Below the pieces are notes generated by a model that saw only the letters and a program-made list of their open reading frames with translations, searched no databases and was not told the origin of the DNA. The translations under genes and the position numbers were made by a program. From Mycobacterium simiae (lineage in GTDB: Bacteria > Actinomycetota > Actinomycetes > Mycobacteriales > Mycobacteriaceae), in NCBI RefSeq assembly GCF_008370645.1, contig NZ_VTZN01000029.1, positions 1-41,076 of the forward strand: a stretch of DNA of 41,076 nucleotides, given 5' to 3'. Positions 17,518 to 25,913 of this stretch are shown here, one piece after another. Position 1 is the first letter of the stretch. Each line of letters starts with the position of its first letter.

Positions 17518-18831
17518 ATGGCTGCTGACCTCGTGCCCATCCGCCTGAGCCTTTCCGACGGTGACCGTTACACGCTGTGGGCACCGCGCTGGCGCGATTC
17601 CGGCGACGAATGGGAGGCGTTTTTGGGCAAGGACGATGACTTGTACGCCTTCGCGAGCATCGCCGACTTGGTGGCCTTCGTGCGCAGCGACACCGACAAC
17701 GACCTGGTGGACCATCCGGCGTGGCAGGACCTGACCGAAACGCACGCGCACGACTTCGATCCGCCCGACGATAAACGCTTCGATCTGGTCGCCGTCGAGG
17801 AGCTGGTGGCTGAAAAACCGACCGAGGAGTCGGTGGCGGCGTTGGCCGGTGTGCTGGGGATCGTGTCGTCCATCGGCTCGGTGTGCGAGCTGGCGGCGGT
17901 CTCGAAGTTTTTCAACGGCAATCCCTCGCTGGGCACAGTGTCGGGCGGAATCGACAACTTCTCCGGTAAGGCCGGCCAGAAACGCTGGAATGCGATTGCC
18001 GAGATCATCGGGCGCAGCTGGGACGACGTGCTGCAGTCCATCGACGACATCGTCACCGTTCCAGAGGTTGACGCCGACCTCTCGGCCGAGGCTGCCGAGG
18101 AGCTGGAAGAGGAGCGCGAAGAGCCTGAGGCGGAGGCTTCGGACACCGAAGCTGTCGACGAGTCAGACGAACCGACCGACGCGGACTCCGAGGACGCCGA
18201 GGAGGAAGCCGTCGAAGAAGCCGACGACGAGGCCGATGCCGATGAACCCCGCGCGGCCGGTGACACCGCCGTCTTGGGTAGTGACGAGGACTTCTGGCTG
18301 AAAGTCGGCATCGACCCAATCCAGATCATGACCGGCGGCGGTACCTTTTTCACCCTGCGCTGCTACCTCGACGATCGCCCTATCTTCTTAGGCCGCAATG
18401 GCCGAATCAGCGTGTTCGGCTCAGAACGAGCGCTGGCCCGCTACCTAGCCGACGAGCACGACCATGACTTGTCGGATCTGAGCACCTACGACGACATCCG
18501 TACCGCGGCCACCGACGGTTCGCTGGCGGTGGATGTCACTGCCGACAACGTCTATGTGCTCAGCGGTCTGGTCGACGATTTCGCCGACGGCCCCGACGCG
18601 GTGGATCGTGATCAGCTGGACCTGGCCGTCGAGGTGCTCCGCGACATCGGTGACTACTCCGAGGAAAGCACGGTCGACAAGGCGCTTGACCCCGGCAAGC
18701 CACTGGGAAAATTGATCGCCCACGTGCTGGATCCAGACTCGGTCAGCAAGCCGGCAGCCCCGTATGCCAAAGCGGTACGCGAATGGGAACAACTCGAAAA
18801 GTTCGTCGAGTCCCGGCTACGGCGCGAGTAG
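17518..18831 (+). CDS. conserved mycobacterial protein, Rv3311 orthologue, unknown function
   Basis: A soluble acidic protein of 437 residues that matches M. tuberculosis Rv3311 (about 420). I recognise no enzyme motif. The first 185 residues are a conserved globular part (MAADLVPIRLSLSDGDRYTL, then KRWNAIAEIIGRSWDDVL). Residues about 190-260 are a very acidic, disordered Glu/Asp/Ala linker, which is also where length differs from M. tuberculosis. Residues about 260-437 form a second globular region (GGGTFFTLRCYLDDRPIFLG, YLADEHDHDLSDLSTYDD). The start at MAADLVPI matches Rv3311. This is the last gene in the conserved block. Confidence 0.88.
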   Translation: MAADLVPIRLSLSDGDRYTLWAPRWRDSGDEWEAFLGKDDDLYAFASIADLVAFVRSDTDNDLVDHPAWQDLTETHAHDFDPPDDKRFDLVAVEELVAEKPTEESVAALAGVLGIVSSIGSVCELAAVSKFFNGNPSLGTVSGGIDNFSGKAGQKRWNAIAEIIGRSWDDVLQSIDDIVTVPEVDADLSAEAAEELEEEREEPEAEASDTEAVDESDEPTDADSEDAEEEAVEEADDEADADEPRAAGDTAVLGSDEDFWLKVGIDPIQIMTGGGTFFTLRCYLDDRPIFLGRNGRISVFGSERALARYLADEHDHDLSDLSTYDDIRTAATDGSLAVDVTADNVYVLSGLVDDFADGPDAVDRDQLDLAVEVLRDIGDYSEESTVDKALDPGKPLGKLIAHVLDPDSVSKPAAPYAKAVREWEQLEKFVESRLRRE

Positions 18832-19268
18832 GCAGCCAAGAGAAGTGCCAACGCCACAGTCCCGGCCAAGAGGTCTCGCTTAGGCCAGTTCGTCGGCAGT
18901 GCCGCCAAGCGACGTTCGACGGCTCACACAGACTCCGCGTCATGTCCGCCCTGGGAACTCGCTGATGTAGTTGCCCCAGCGGGCCGAGATTTTTTGCGGT
19001 GTAGGGATTTCGGCAGCTGTGATGAGCTTGGTTGGCTGATATAGCGGGGTGACCGAACAATGCCCCGCCGTGCTCGGGCCCGCAACCGATGGATACTGCC
19101 TGGCGCCAGCTGATCACCAACCAGCAGCATCACGTCATCCAACCGGCCCTGCCAATTCTCCCGTCCCAAAGCCACACGCCAGATCCTCCCCGCCCGCCAA
19201 ACCAAAACTGCTACAGCACAACGAAACTCAGTGGCCAAAACAGCACCGCCCTAGTTTGCGACGAGCTC
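18832..19268. other. accessory spacer with possible protein-coding relics
   Basis: A 437-base region at the point where synteny with M. tuberculosis ends. No intact gene is evident. On the minus strand two protein-like stretches occur in different frames: LDDVMLLVGDQLAPGSIHR (around 19090-19150), somewhat like the N-terminus of an IS1182-type transposase, and ITAAEIPTPQKISARWGNYI (around 18965-19030). A degraded insertion sequence is possible, but I could not place either with confidence. Confidence 0.3.
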
Positions 19269-20402
19269 TCAGGAGGCGGTTTCGAACATTAGCTGGTGAT
19301 CGGCAATGCGAATCCGGTCACCGTGGGTTAGGGCGGTGCAGGTATGGATACGTCGGCCAGAAACGCAAACGCCGTTTAGTGATCGCAAATCCACTATGAC
19401 GAAACTGGAACCGGTGTCGACGATCGCAGCGTGGTGGCGGCTGACTTTGGCACCCGAAAGGATGATGTCGTTGTCCGGGCTGCGGCCGATACGGGTGGTG
19501 GTGGCGACCAGTGGATACCTACGTTCGTTCGCGTCGCGTAGTGAGGGGCCGCGGGCGACGCCCGGAAGCGCCGTCATGTAGTGCGACAGGGTGCTGATGG
19601 TGTCGTCAGCGTTCGCTTGAGCAGCCTTGCAGACGTCGAGCGGCTGCTGCCGAAGGATTCGCCCGTATAGCGCACGCACTGTAGGAGCGGGGTCGACGCC
19701 GAGGTCATCTGCCAGCCTGCCCTTCAGTCGACGATAGGCATCGAGCGCATCGGATTGACGGTCGGCCAGATAGTAAGCGGCGATCAGCTGTGCCCAAAGC
19801 GGTTCCCGGTAAGGGTGGTCAGTGGTGAGTGTCTCGAGCCCATCGATCACAGATTGAGGTCGGCCGCACGCGATTTCAACTTCAGCGCGAGCGATGTGTG
19901 TGACAACCTTCTCCTCGGCCAGTCCGGTAGCAAAGGCGTCGACGAAGTTGAAGTCGCGCAGGTCATCGAGCACTGGACCACGCCACTCGGCAAGCGCGGC
20001 CGAGAAGTGGCCGCTAGCCTGCTCAAACCGCGCAGCCGCGGCAGCCCGTACACCGGCGTTCTTTTCGGTCACAAATCTGCTGAGGTCGTAGTCGCCGTCG
20101 GCGACTGCGAGTCGATACCCTGGCGGCGTGTTTGCCAGGAATCCGCGGGTCTCGATGCCGGCGCCGGCCACCAGGCGACGCAGCTTTGACACATATGCAT
20201 AAAGCGTGTCTCGCGCTCCTGCAGGAGCTCCCTGCGCCCACGCTGCTTCGATCAATGTATCGATTGCGACGGGTCGGTTGCGATTGATCAGCAACACCGC
20301 CAGCACCGCCCGTTGCTTGGGGGTACCCAACGGTACAGCTGTACCATCGATCGTCATCTCCAATGGCCCGAGGACGCCGAACCCAATACGATCTTGCGCC
20401 AT
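19269..20402 (-). CDS. EmbR-like transcriptional regulator (SARP winged helix + BTAD + FHA)
   Basis: A 377-residue cytosolic regulator with the EmbR architecture. Residues about 10-100 are an OmpR/SARP-type winged-helix DNA-binding domain (FGVLGPLEMTIDGTAVPLG, KQRAVLAVLL, YVSKLRRLV). Residues about 105-260 are the bacterial transcriptional activation (BTAD) TPR-like domain (REPLWAQLIAAYYLADRQSD). Residues about 290-377 are an FHA phosphothreonine-binding domain with IGRSPDNDI, KVSRHHA and RSLNGV. In M. tuberculosis EmbR is phosphorylated by Ser/Thr kinases such as PknH, bound through the FHA domain. The target here is unknown. Because embCAB is not nearby and the gene lies in accessory DNA, it is more likely an EmbR paralogue than EmbR itself. 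Confidence 0.85.
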   Translation of the reverse strand: MAQDRIGFGVLGPLEMTIDGTAVPLGTPKQRAVLAVLLINRNRPVAIDTLIEAAWAQGAPAGARDTLYAYVSKLRRLVAGAGIETRGFLANTPPGYRLAVADGDYDLSRFVTEKNAGVRAAAAARFEQASGHFSAALAEWRGPVLDDLRDFNFVDAFATGLAEEKVVTHIARAEVEIACGRPQSVIDGLETLTTDHPYREPLWAQLIAAYYLADRQSDALDAYRRLKGRLADDLGVDPAPTVRALYGRILRQQPLDVCKAAQANADDTISTLSHYMTALPGVARGPSLRDANERRYPLVATTTRIGRSPDNDIILSGAKVSRHHAAIVDTGSSFVIVDLRSLNGVCVSGRRIHTCTALTHGDRIRIADHQLMFETAS

Positions 20403-20746
20403 CGAGCCTCTAATCCCCGCCTAAGGGAGTCGCAGCTTCCACAACTCCCTATTGTGAGTGAGACGCGAGTCGTTGGCGGTGGGATTACCGAATCGTGCCG
20501 GTGAACCGCCCAGCTGTACCGCTGTATCGCCGCCACGCGCTTGACCGCTGACCGCCCGGGTCAATTCGCCATCCCCGGATTGCCGTCGTTTCTCGGCTGG
20601 ACGTGTGTATCGGCAAGACACCGGCGGTTTTCATCGACTGGTCCAAGACCCGCCGCCGCGAACTGCCTACCGCACCGGAAACAGCATCCCGGCGCTGCCG
20701 GTCGACAAGGCCCACCTTGTTGGTGACGACGGCGAGCACACCCGAT
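20403..20746. other. spacer between the EmbR-like and TetR genes
   Basis: A 344-base region without a convincing gene. It contains the presumed promoter of the EmbR-like gene at its left end. A plus-strand stretch reading AYRTGNSIPALPVDKAHLV (around 20660-20720) looks protein-like but has no start and no family I recognise. Confidence 0.3.
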
Positions 20747-21556
20747 TCATGACGCTTGCGGGACCTCTAGCTCCTCAGTGAGGTACCGCTGCAGGGTCGG
20801 CGCAATGGTTCGCGCGATATCCTGGGCCGACATTGACGCGAACGGCTCGATCTGCACGATGTAGCGAGCCATGAGCACGCCCAGCAATTGCGACGCGACG
20901 AACTGGGCACGGATCCTGCCCGTCCCCGGCGGATTGTCGACCAGAGAACCCACCTCGGCGGTGACCACTTCCTGCAGGAATGAACCTGCCAAACTCGCCT
21001 CGTCACCGGCAAGCAGCGACCGCAGGGTAGCGATCAACCCAACGCCAAGTTCGGAATCCCACATCGGCAGCAGCGTGGACGGCAGCTCGAACCCGAGTTC
21101 TTCGACCGGGGTTTTCCGCATGCGGCCCAGCACTTGCTTCGGGTCGATGGGAAGGCGGATCGCGGCGGCGAAAAGCTGCTGCTTGGTTCCGAAGTAGTGA
21201 TGCACCAGCGCGGCATCTACTTCCGCCCCTTCGGCCACCGTCCGTATTGATGTTCGGTCGACGCCGTTGCGCGCAAACAGTTCGCGAGCAGTGGCGAGGA
21301 TGCGCTCACGAGTGTTGGAGTTGTTGCCAGGGGGGCGACCGCGCCGTCGGCGCCGCCCGTCGGCGGTCACGCTGCTACCACTCACGTTGTCGACGTTCCG
21401 CGGGTTGTTGCGGGTCGATGCATCTGGCGCGCCACACAGTTCCCCAGAAGCACGGAATCCTGTGGCTTGGGCCGGGCGCCTGGTTGCTGGCTGCATGCCC
21501 GCCGCCGCGGTATTGGGAAGAACGGTATGTGCGCTGTTGCTTTCGGCATTGTCCAT
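20747..21556 (-). CDS. TetR-family transcriptional regulator
   Basis: A 269-residue one-component regulator. A poorly conserved N-terminal tail of about 65 residues ends in a basic RRRRRGRPPG segment that could contact the minor groove. The TetR helix-turn-helix follows at residues about 78-130 (RERILATARELFARNGVDRT, then VHHYFGTKQQLF). The remaining part is an all-helical ligand/dimerisation domain ending EELEVPQAS. I chose ATG 21556, preceded by AAGGAAG, over an ATG 63 bases upstream without a good ribosome-binding site. The ligand is unknown. As one of three regulators next to the fatty-acid synthase locus it is a candidate controller of it. Confidence 0.82.
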   Translation of the reverse strand: MDNAESNSAHTVLPNTAAAGMQPATRRPAQATGFRASGELCGAPDASTRNNPRNVDNVSGSSVTADGRRRRRGRPPGNNSNTRERILATARELFARNGVDRTSIRTVAEGAEVDAALVHHYFGTKQQLFAAAIRLPIDPKQVLGRMRKTPVEELGFELPSTLLPMWDSELGVGLIATLRSLLAGDEASLAGSFLQEVVTAEVGSLVDNPPGTGRIRAQFVASQLLGVLMARYIVQIEPFASMSAQDIARTIAPTLQRYLTEELEVPQAS

Positions 21557-21721
21557 CACGGCCGCTTCCTTTCTGCGAAGCAGATTTTCGAAGATGCCAC
21601 TTGCACGGGCAAGTGCCATCGCCTATTCCGCGCAAATTCGTCGCGGGGGCGTAGAGATATTGATGCGGTAGGCACGCCGCCCTTCGCCATTCCGCTGACG
21701 TGTTTCCGCTTCCGGTGGCTG

Positions 21722-21743
21722 AACTGAGTGAATGCAACTGAGT
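21722..21743. promoter_or_regulatory. 14-bp-spaced direct repeat upstream of the TetR gene
   Basis: AACTGAGT occurs at 21722-21729 and again at 21736-21743, and the second copy lies in the odd palindrome CAACTGAGTTG. It is in the 237-base gap between lysR and tetR, upstream of the TetR start. A regulatory site for one of them is possible, but this is inference only. Confidence 0.25.
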
Positions 21744-21793
21744 TGCTGCGATGGGGTCGCGAGCGAGCTGCTGCGGGGCACACGTTGACATTG

Positions 21794-22816
21794 CTAACAG
21801 CCGAATTTCGGGGACCGACCTGGCAAATTCGACGATCTGTGCCGATGAGCCTGATTACTGGTGCTTGTCATCACGTGGTCAAGCAGGCTTCGTATCGCTG
21901 TGGGCGGGATGCGCCCGCCGACCCAGATAGCTCGCAGCGTGCGTCGAAGGTCCAACTCGGGAATGGTGATGGCGTGTAGTCGGCCCGAAGCCAAGTCGTC
22001 GGCCACGGCCAACCGGCTGATGATTGCCGGTCCCGCGCCAGCGAGGACCGCGGCGCGCATTGCTGCTGCGGATCCTAATCCGAGTGCGGGAGGCGCTTGC
22101 TGCACCGTATCGCCCAGCGCCTGACATAGGGCGGTTGTGAGCGTATCGCGGAGGCGTGAGCGGGGTTCGCGGGTAACCAGCGGTGTTTGGGCGAGTTCGC
22201 GAGCACTTACCACTCGTGAGTGTCGAGTCCATTTGTGCCCTTGCGGCACGACGACTACCAGTTCGTCGTGTCCCACCACACAGTGGCCTAATCCCACAGG
22301 CGGATCGGGGTTTTCGACGAATCCGAGATCGGCAGTGCCGTCGCGAACCGAGGCAATCGCATTCTCGCTGTTGGTGTCAGTCACCATCACGTGGGGCGTG
22401 GTGCTGCCCGGCCCGCTGGCTGTGGCCTGCAGAGACAGCAACCAGTGGGGCATCAGCTGTTCGGCGATTGTCTCGCTGGCTACCACCCTGATTCGTTGGC
22501 GGCGTTCGTTTCGCAGCGAGTCCAGGACCTCGTCGGCTTGGTGGGCGACCTCAAGCACGCGGGCAGCCGACTCGGCGACGACGACGCCCGCCGGAGTCAG
22601 GTGTGAGCCCTGTGGCGTGCGGCAGGCCAGCGTCAGCCCGACCCTCGCCTCCAAGGACGCGAGCCGCCTCGACACAGCTTGTTGGGTCAACCCAAGTCTG
22701 CGGGCAGCACCGCCGAGACTGCCTGTCACAGCGACAGCATGAAAGATTTCGAAGGAGCCGAGTTCGGGCATCCGAGAACTTAGTGCCATCGTCGCCTGGG
22801 GGGCCGTGATCGGCAT
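21794..22816 (-). CDS. LysR-family transcriptional regulator
   Basis: A 340-residue LysR-type regulator. The N-terminal winged helix-turn-helix spans residues about 15-75 (FEIFHAVAVTGSLGGAARRL, then QQAVSRRLASLE). A linker helix follows, and from about residue 105 a periplasmic-binding-protein-like effector domain (IRVVASETIAEQLMPHWL, GTADLGFVENPD, DELVVVVPQGH). The start is ATG 22816, preceded by a near-perfect AAAGGAGG Shine-Dalgarno at optimal distance. It is transcribed away from the pfa-like operon, a typical LysR position, although 1.3 kb of mobile-element debris separates them. The effector and targets are unknown. Confidence 0.88.
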   Translation of the reverse strand: MPITAPQATMALSSRMPELGSFEIFHAVAVTGSLGGAARRLGLTQQAVSRRLASLEARVGLTLACRTPQGSHLTPAGVVVAESAARVLEVAHQADEVLDSLRNERRQRIRVVASETIAEQLMPHWLLSLQATASGPGSTTPHVMVTDTNSENAIASVRDGTADLGFVENPDPPVGLGHCVVGHDELVVVVPQGHKWTRHSRVVSARELAQTPLVTREPRSRLRDTLTTALCQALGDTVQQAPPALGLGSAAAMRAAVLAGAGPAIISRLAVADDLASGRLHAITIPELDLRRTLRAIWVGGRIPPTAIRSLLDHVMTSTSNQAHRHRSSNLPGRSPKFGC

Positions 22817-23208
22817 AGAAACCTCCTTTGCCTGGAATCTGGAGCGTCATGTTGAAGCCCTATGGTGCCGGAATGTCGCCGCGGTGTGACTGCGCGCTGA
22901 GCGGCGCGGCCGTAGCGGGCGCGCACCTTCGCCCACTTGGGTAGTCGGAGTCCTTGCAGCGTTGCCTTGCCGCCTCCCCGCAGCCTCGAGCGGCCGGTGT
23001 TGCGAGAGAACACGGAAGACAGAAGCTGGTGCCCTCCTCAATCCAGGTCCGATCTCACGGTGGATCCGGACTTGAAGCCTTGTTGGACTTGCATCTCATC
23101 ACTATCGAGTCCCGACCTTTACAAATCCTTACCGTGTCATTTGCCACGAGGGTGGGACCACCGGTTGGCCAGTAACTATGGACCACATGTTTGGCTCATT
23201 GGGGATGA
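22817..23208. other. non-coding spacer left of the mobile-element debris
   Basis: A 392-base stretch without a supported gene. It includes the lysR promoter region. Readings on both strands give only basic, low-complexity peptides typical of non-coding GC-rich DNA. Confidence 0.4.
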
Positions 23209-23556
23209 GCGGCGGTCGTTGGCCGGGTCCACCAACGTCACGAGCACACGCTGCAACGAGCCCGCGACGCGCTCACCGCCCTCGCTACCAGCGGCGAGCC
23301 GGTCACCATCGCCATGCTGGCCACCCGCGCCGGGGTGCCGCGATCCTGGATCTACACCCAGCCCGAAACGCGCGAACGGATCGAACATCTCCAGCAAACC
23401 ACACCCGTCGCCCACAGCGGTGCGGGTGTTCACCGTGCCAGCGATGAATCACTGCGCCGCCGCCTCGACCTGGCATACCAACGAATCGGCCAGCTACGCC
23501 ACGCGTTGGCCCGCGCCCACGGTCAACTGCGCACGGCCGGCACACCGACGGCCTAG
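23209..23556 (+). pseudogene. remnant of a Tn554-type TnpC-like (DUF6262) protein
   Basis: An open frame of about 115 codons ending in TAG. It reads HEHTLQRARDALTALATSGE, then VTIAMLATRAGVPRSWIYTQ, then a C-terminal coiled coil (RRRLDLAYQRIGQLRHALAR). This matches the helix-turn-helix plus coiled-coil layout of the small third gene of Tn554-like transposons. There is no start codon between the preceding stop (23206-23208) and an internal ATG at 23314, so the 5' end is missing, and no tyrosine recombinase (tnpA/tnpB) lies upstream. It is a relic of a lost element, recognised by resemblance only. Confidence 0.6.
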
Positions 23557-23617
23557 CAGTGTCGTCATCGACACCAATCCACAACACAAATGCCCTGTTC
23601 AAAACGCATATCCTGAG

Positions 23618-23760
23618 CTACGAGGTCGAGATAAACTGGGCCAGCAGTGGGTCGGTCATGACGGCCAGCCATTCATCGGGGCTGCGGTTGGACGTCAGCA
23701 CGGTCGAGGCCCGCTGGTGGCGGGCCACACAAGCTCGTAGAAACCCGTAACGGTTCCAAC
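23618..23760 (-). pseudogene. fragment of an IS21-family IstB-like helper ATPase
   Basis: On the minus strand the frame reads ARHQRASTVLTSNRSPDEWL and then AVMTDPLLAQF, followed closely by a stop. This corresponds to the C-terminal part of IstB, where R-H/E-R-A-S-T-x-x-T-S-N-R is conserved. The Walker motifs and the partner IstA are absent, so only a fragment remains. It abuts the left direct repeat and its frame runs into it. Confidence 0.6.
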
Positions 23761-23767
23761 CGCAGGG

Positions 23768-23920
23768 CACAACGCTGCGTTGTGATGTCACAACATGATG
23801 GCGGCTACTCAAGGCATTGCGGGCGGCGAATGATCAACGGCACAGACCATTCCAACTTGCCCAGAGGCTGAAATGGCAACGGTCGCTAACCATCTGCATC
23901 GTCTTCTCGGTTGGGACGTA
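23768..23920 (+). repeat. left copy of the ~153-bp direct repeat flanking the pfa-like locus
   Basis: This segment matches 39578-39729 in the same orientation with about 10 substitutions and one inserted base (GATGGCGGCTACTC here, GATGGCGCTACTC there). It starts at CACAACGCTGCG and ends at GGTTGGGACGTA. It lies between the IstB-like relic and the patatin-like fragment, 220 bases before pfaD. Its coding or regulatory content is unknown. Confidence 0.85.
23779..23794. promoter_or_regulatory. 16-bp near-palindrome in the left repeat
   Basis: GTTGTGATGTCACAAC differs by one base from the perfect palindrome in the right repeat. It lies about 350 bases upstream of pfaD and could be an operator. 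The binding protein is unknown. Confidence 0.35.
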
Positions 23921-24131
23921 CGTATTGGCGCGCCGTTGTTTGAGGCGCCCCGCGATGCTACATCGCGCCCGCGATACCGCTCGGGGCCTGGGTGGGGAGG
24001 CAATCGTCACGCCCGGCACCAGTGCGATCGGACTCCTCGAATACCACCAGGTGGACCGCGCCCGCGAGGCAGGCCGGATGGCGACCCGCGAAGTCCTGCC
24101 GCAGATCACGGAACTGCACACCGCTGAGTAG
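23921..24131 (+). pseudogene. 3' fragment of a patatin-like protein fused to the left repeat
   Basis: The frame ending at 24131 reads GLGGEAIVTPGTSAIGLLEY and then HQVDRAREAGRMATREVL. This resembles the C-terminal end of patatin-like phospholipases (V-x-P-x-x-x-x-I-G-L-L-D/E-F/Y-x-x-x-D). The catalytic GxSxG and DGG/A parts are missing. The same frame is open back into the direct repeat as far as an ATG at 23817, giving a chimeric reading frame of 104 codons. It stops 9 bases before pfaD, so an intact patatin-like gene may once have headed this operon. A short expressed chimera cannot be excluded. Confidence 0.45.
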
Positions 24132-24140
24132 AGGTGAGCC

Positions 24141-25913
24141 GTGACGGGAGTGATCGCCAAATGTGGGCCGGCGGCCCACATGACAGTTGCCGGGATGCCA
24201 GAGCGCGGCGATGAGCCGCTTCTGATGCGCAATATGGCATCGACTGGATCAGCGACTCCGCTAGGCGGTCGGCAGCAGCCTTTGCCCGGCGCCGCGTTCG
24301 CCGCCGAAGACTTGGTTCACATCATTGCCTACATTCGTCACCCACTACTGGTCTTGCGCCATGATTCGACGCGACATCTGGGCTTAGCCACGGCTGCCAG
24401 CATGCCGGGCGCATCCTCGTCGGTGTCCGTGCTCGGTACTCTCCCGCCGATGTATCCCGAGTGGCTCGGCGATCGAACCTTTTGCGAGTCCCATGGTGTC
24501 CGCTTCCCATACCTTTGCGGATCGATGGCCAATGGCATCGCCACACCGGAGTTGGTGGTAGCGATGGGGAAGGCGGGAATGCTGGGGTTCTTCGGAGCCG
24601 GCGGTTTGTCCTACCACAATGTGGATCGGGCGTTGTCGATTGTCGAGGAGGGGCTTTCCAGGACCAGGGGAGTCGCTTGGGGCGCCAACCTGATCCATTC
24701 GCCGAATGAAGCGTCGCTGGAGAACCGGTTGGCGGAACTCTACATCTCCCGCGATGTCCGCAAGGTCGAAGCGTCGGCGTTTATGCGGATCACTCCTGCG
24801 ATAGTGCACTACGCAGTTCGCGGTCTAGCAACTGATCCGGCTGGCCACATAGTGCGTAAGAACAGCGTCTTTGCGAAGGTATCCCGCCCGGAAGTCGCTC
24901 GCCAATTCATGGCACCGGCGCCACCGGCCATCGTTGCGGCGCTGCTGGAATCGGGCAAGATCACCGCCCGGGAAGCCGAGCTTGCGCGGGTCGTCGCCGT
25001 GGCCGAGGACATCACTGTCGAAGCAGACAGCGGCGGGCACACCGACAACCGAGCCTTGCCTGCGCTGTTCCCCGAGATTGTTGCTCTGCGCGACCAACTC
25101 GCAACGCAATATCGCTTACCGCGGCCGGTGCGAGTCGGCGCAGCGGGCGGGCTTGGTACTCCACTCTCGGTCGCCGGTGCATTTGCCATGGGCGCTGCGT
25201 ATGTGATGACGGGATCGGTCAACCAAGCCTGCGTGGAGTCGGGTCTCTCAGCGCAAGGACGCAAACTGCTGGCCAGCGTCGGTGTCGCCGATGTCATGAT
25301 GGCGCCCGCGGCCGATATGTTCGAACTCGGTGTCAATCTGCAGGTGCTCAAGCGAGGCTCGATGTTCGGACCTCGCGCAAGGAAACTTTACGAACTGTAC
25401 GTAACCAAGTCGGGTCTCGACGAGATCGTTGGCGATCAGCGCACAGAACTTGAGAAAATTCTCTGCCAGAGCGTTGCGGAAGTCTGGTCGGAGACCGAGC
25501 AGTTCTGGCGCAGCCGTGATCCTGCTGTCCTGGACCTGGCTGCCCGGAATCCAAAGCAGCAGATGGCCTTGGTGTTTCGCTGGTATCTGGGTAAGTCAAG
25601 CCGTTGGGCAATAGATGGCGTCGCCAATCGCACGCTCGATTATCAGATCTGGTGTGGCCCGGCTATGGGGGCCTTCAATAGCTGGGTCCGCGATAGCTTC
25701 CTCGAGCCGCCCGAGCAACGGGAGGTGGTTCAAGTCGCACTCAACCTGCTGGAGGGGGCCGCTCGAATCATACGGGCACAACAGGCCCGCGCGTGCGGTC
25801 TTCCGATGCCCGCCCAAGCATTCAACTACAAGCCCCGCCGATTATCCGTCGAAGAAACAGCGGCAGTTTCAGCACCTCCCCAAGCTAGGAAAGGGATTGG
25901 CCAATATGTCTAA
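24141..25913 (+). CDS. pfaD: PfaD-like trans-acting enoyl reductase of a PUFA-type synthase
   Basis: A 590-residue flavoprotein of the PfaD family, FMN-dependent TIM-barrel enoyl reductases related to 2-nitropropane dioxygenase. They act in trans and reduce enoyl-ACP intermediates of PUFA and some polyketide synthases. Residues about 55-115 are the PfaD N-terminal part. The barrel starts at FPYLCGSMANGIATPELVVA; FMN/substrate-site motifs are SGGHTDNRALPALFPEI (from about residue 296), RVGAAGGLGTPLSVAGAFAM and GSVNQACVESGLS. The C-terminal helical extension ends in MGAFNSWVRDSFLEPPE and PAQAFNYKP, family hallmarks. The start is GTG with AGAGGTGA upstream. Its 3' end overlaps the next gene by 8 bases. 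Being first in the operon is the myxobacterial (pfa1) order as I recall it. Confidence 0.93.
   Translation: MTGVIAKCGPAAHMTVAGMPERGDEPLLMRNMASTGSATPLGGRQQPLPGAAFAAEDLVHIIAYIRHPLLVLRHDSTRHLGLATAASMPGASSSVSVLGTLPPMYPEWLGDRTFCESHGVRFPYLCGSMANGIATPELVVAMGKAGMLGFFGAGGLSYHNVDRALSIVEEGLSRTRGVAWGANLIHSPNEASLENRLAELYISRDVRKVEASAFMRITPAIVHYAVRGLATDPAGHIVRKNSVFAKVSRPEVARQFMAPAPPAIVAALLESGKITAREAELARVVAVAEDITVEADSGGHTDNRALPALFPEIVALRDQLATQYRLPRPVRVGAAGGLGTPLSVAGAFAMGAAYVMTGSVNQACVESGLSAQGRKLLASVGVADVMMAPAADMFELGVNLQVLKRGSMFGPRARKLYELYVTKSGLDEIVGDQRTELEKILCQSVAEVWSETEQFWRSRDPAVLDLAARNPKQQMALVFRWYLGKSSRWAIDGVANRTLDYQIWCGPAMGAFNSWVRDSFLEPPEQREVVQVALNLLEGAARIIRAQQARACGLPMPAQAFNYKPRRLSVEETAAVSAPPQARKGIGQYV

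Noticed and set aside
22937..23740. 267-codon plus-strand frame across the left border
   Set aside because: Low-complexity Ser/Pro-rich shadow that crosses the TnpC-like and IstB-like relics in the wrong frame.
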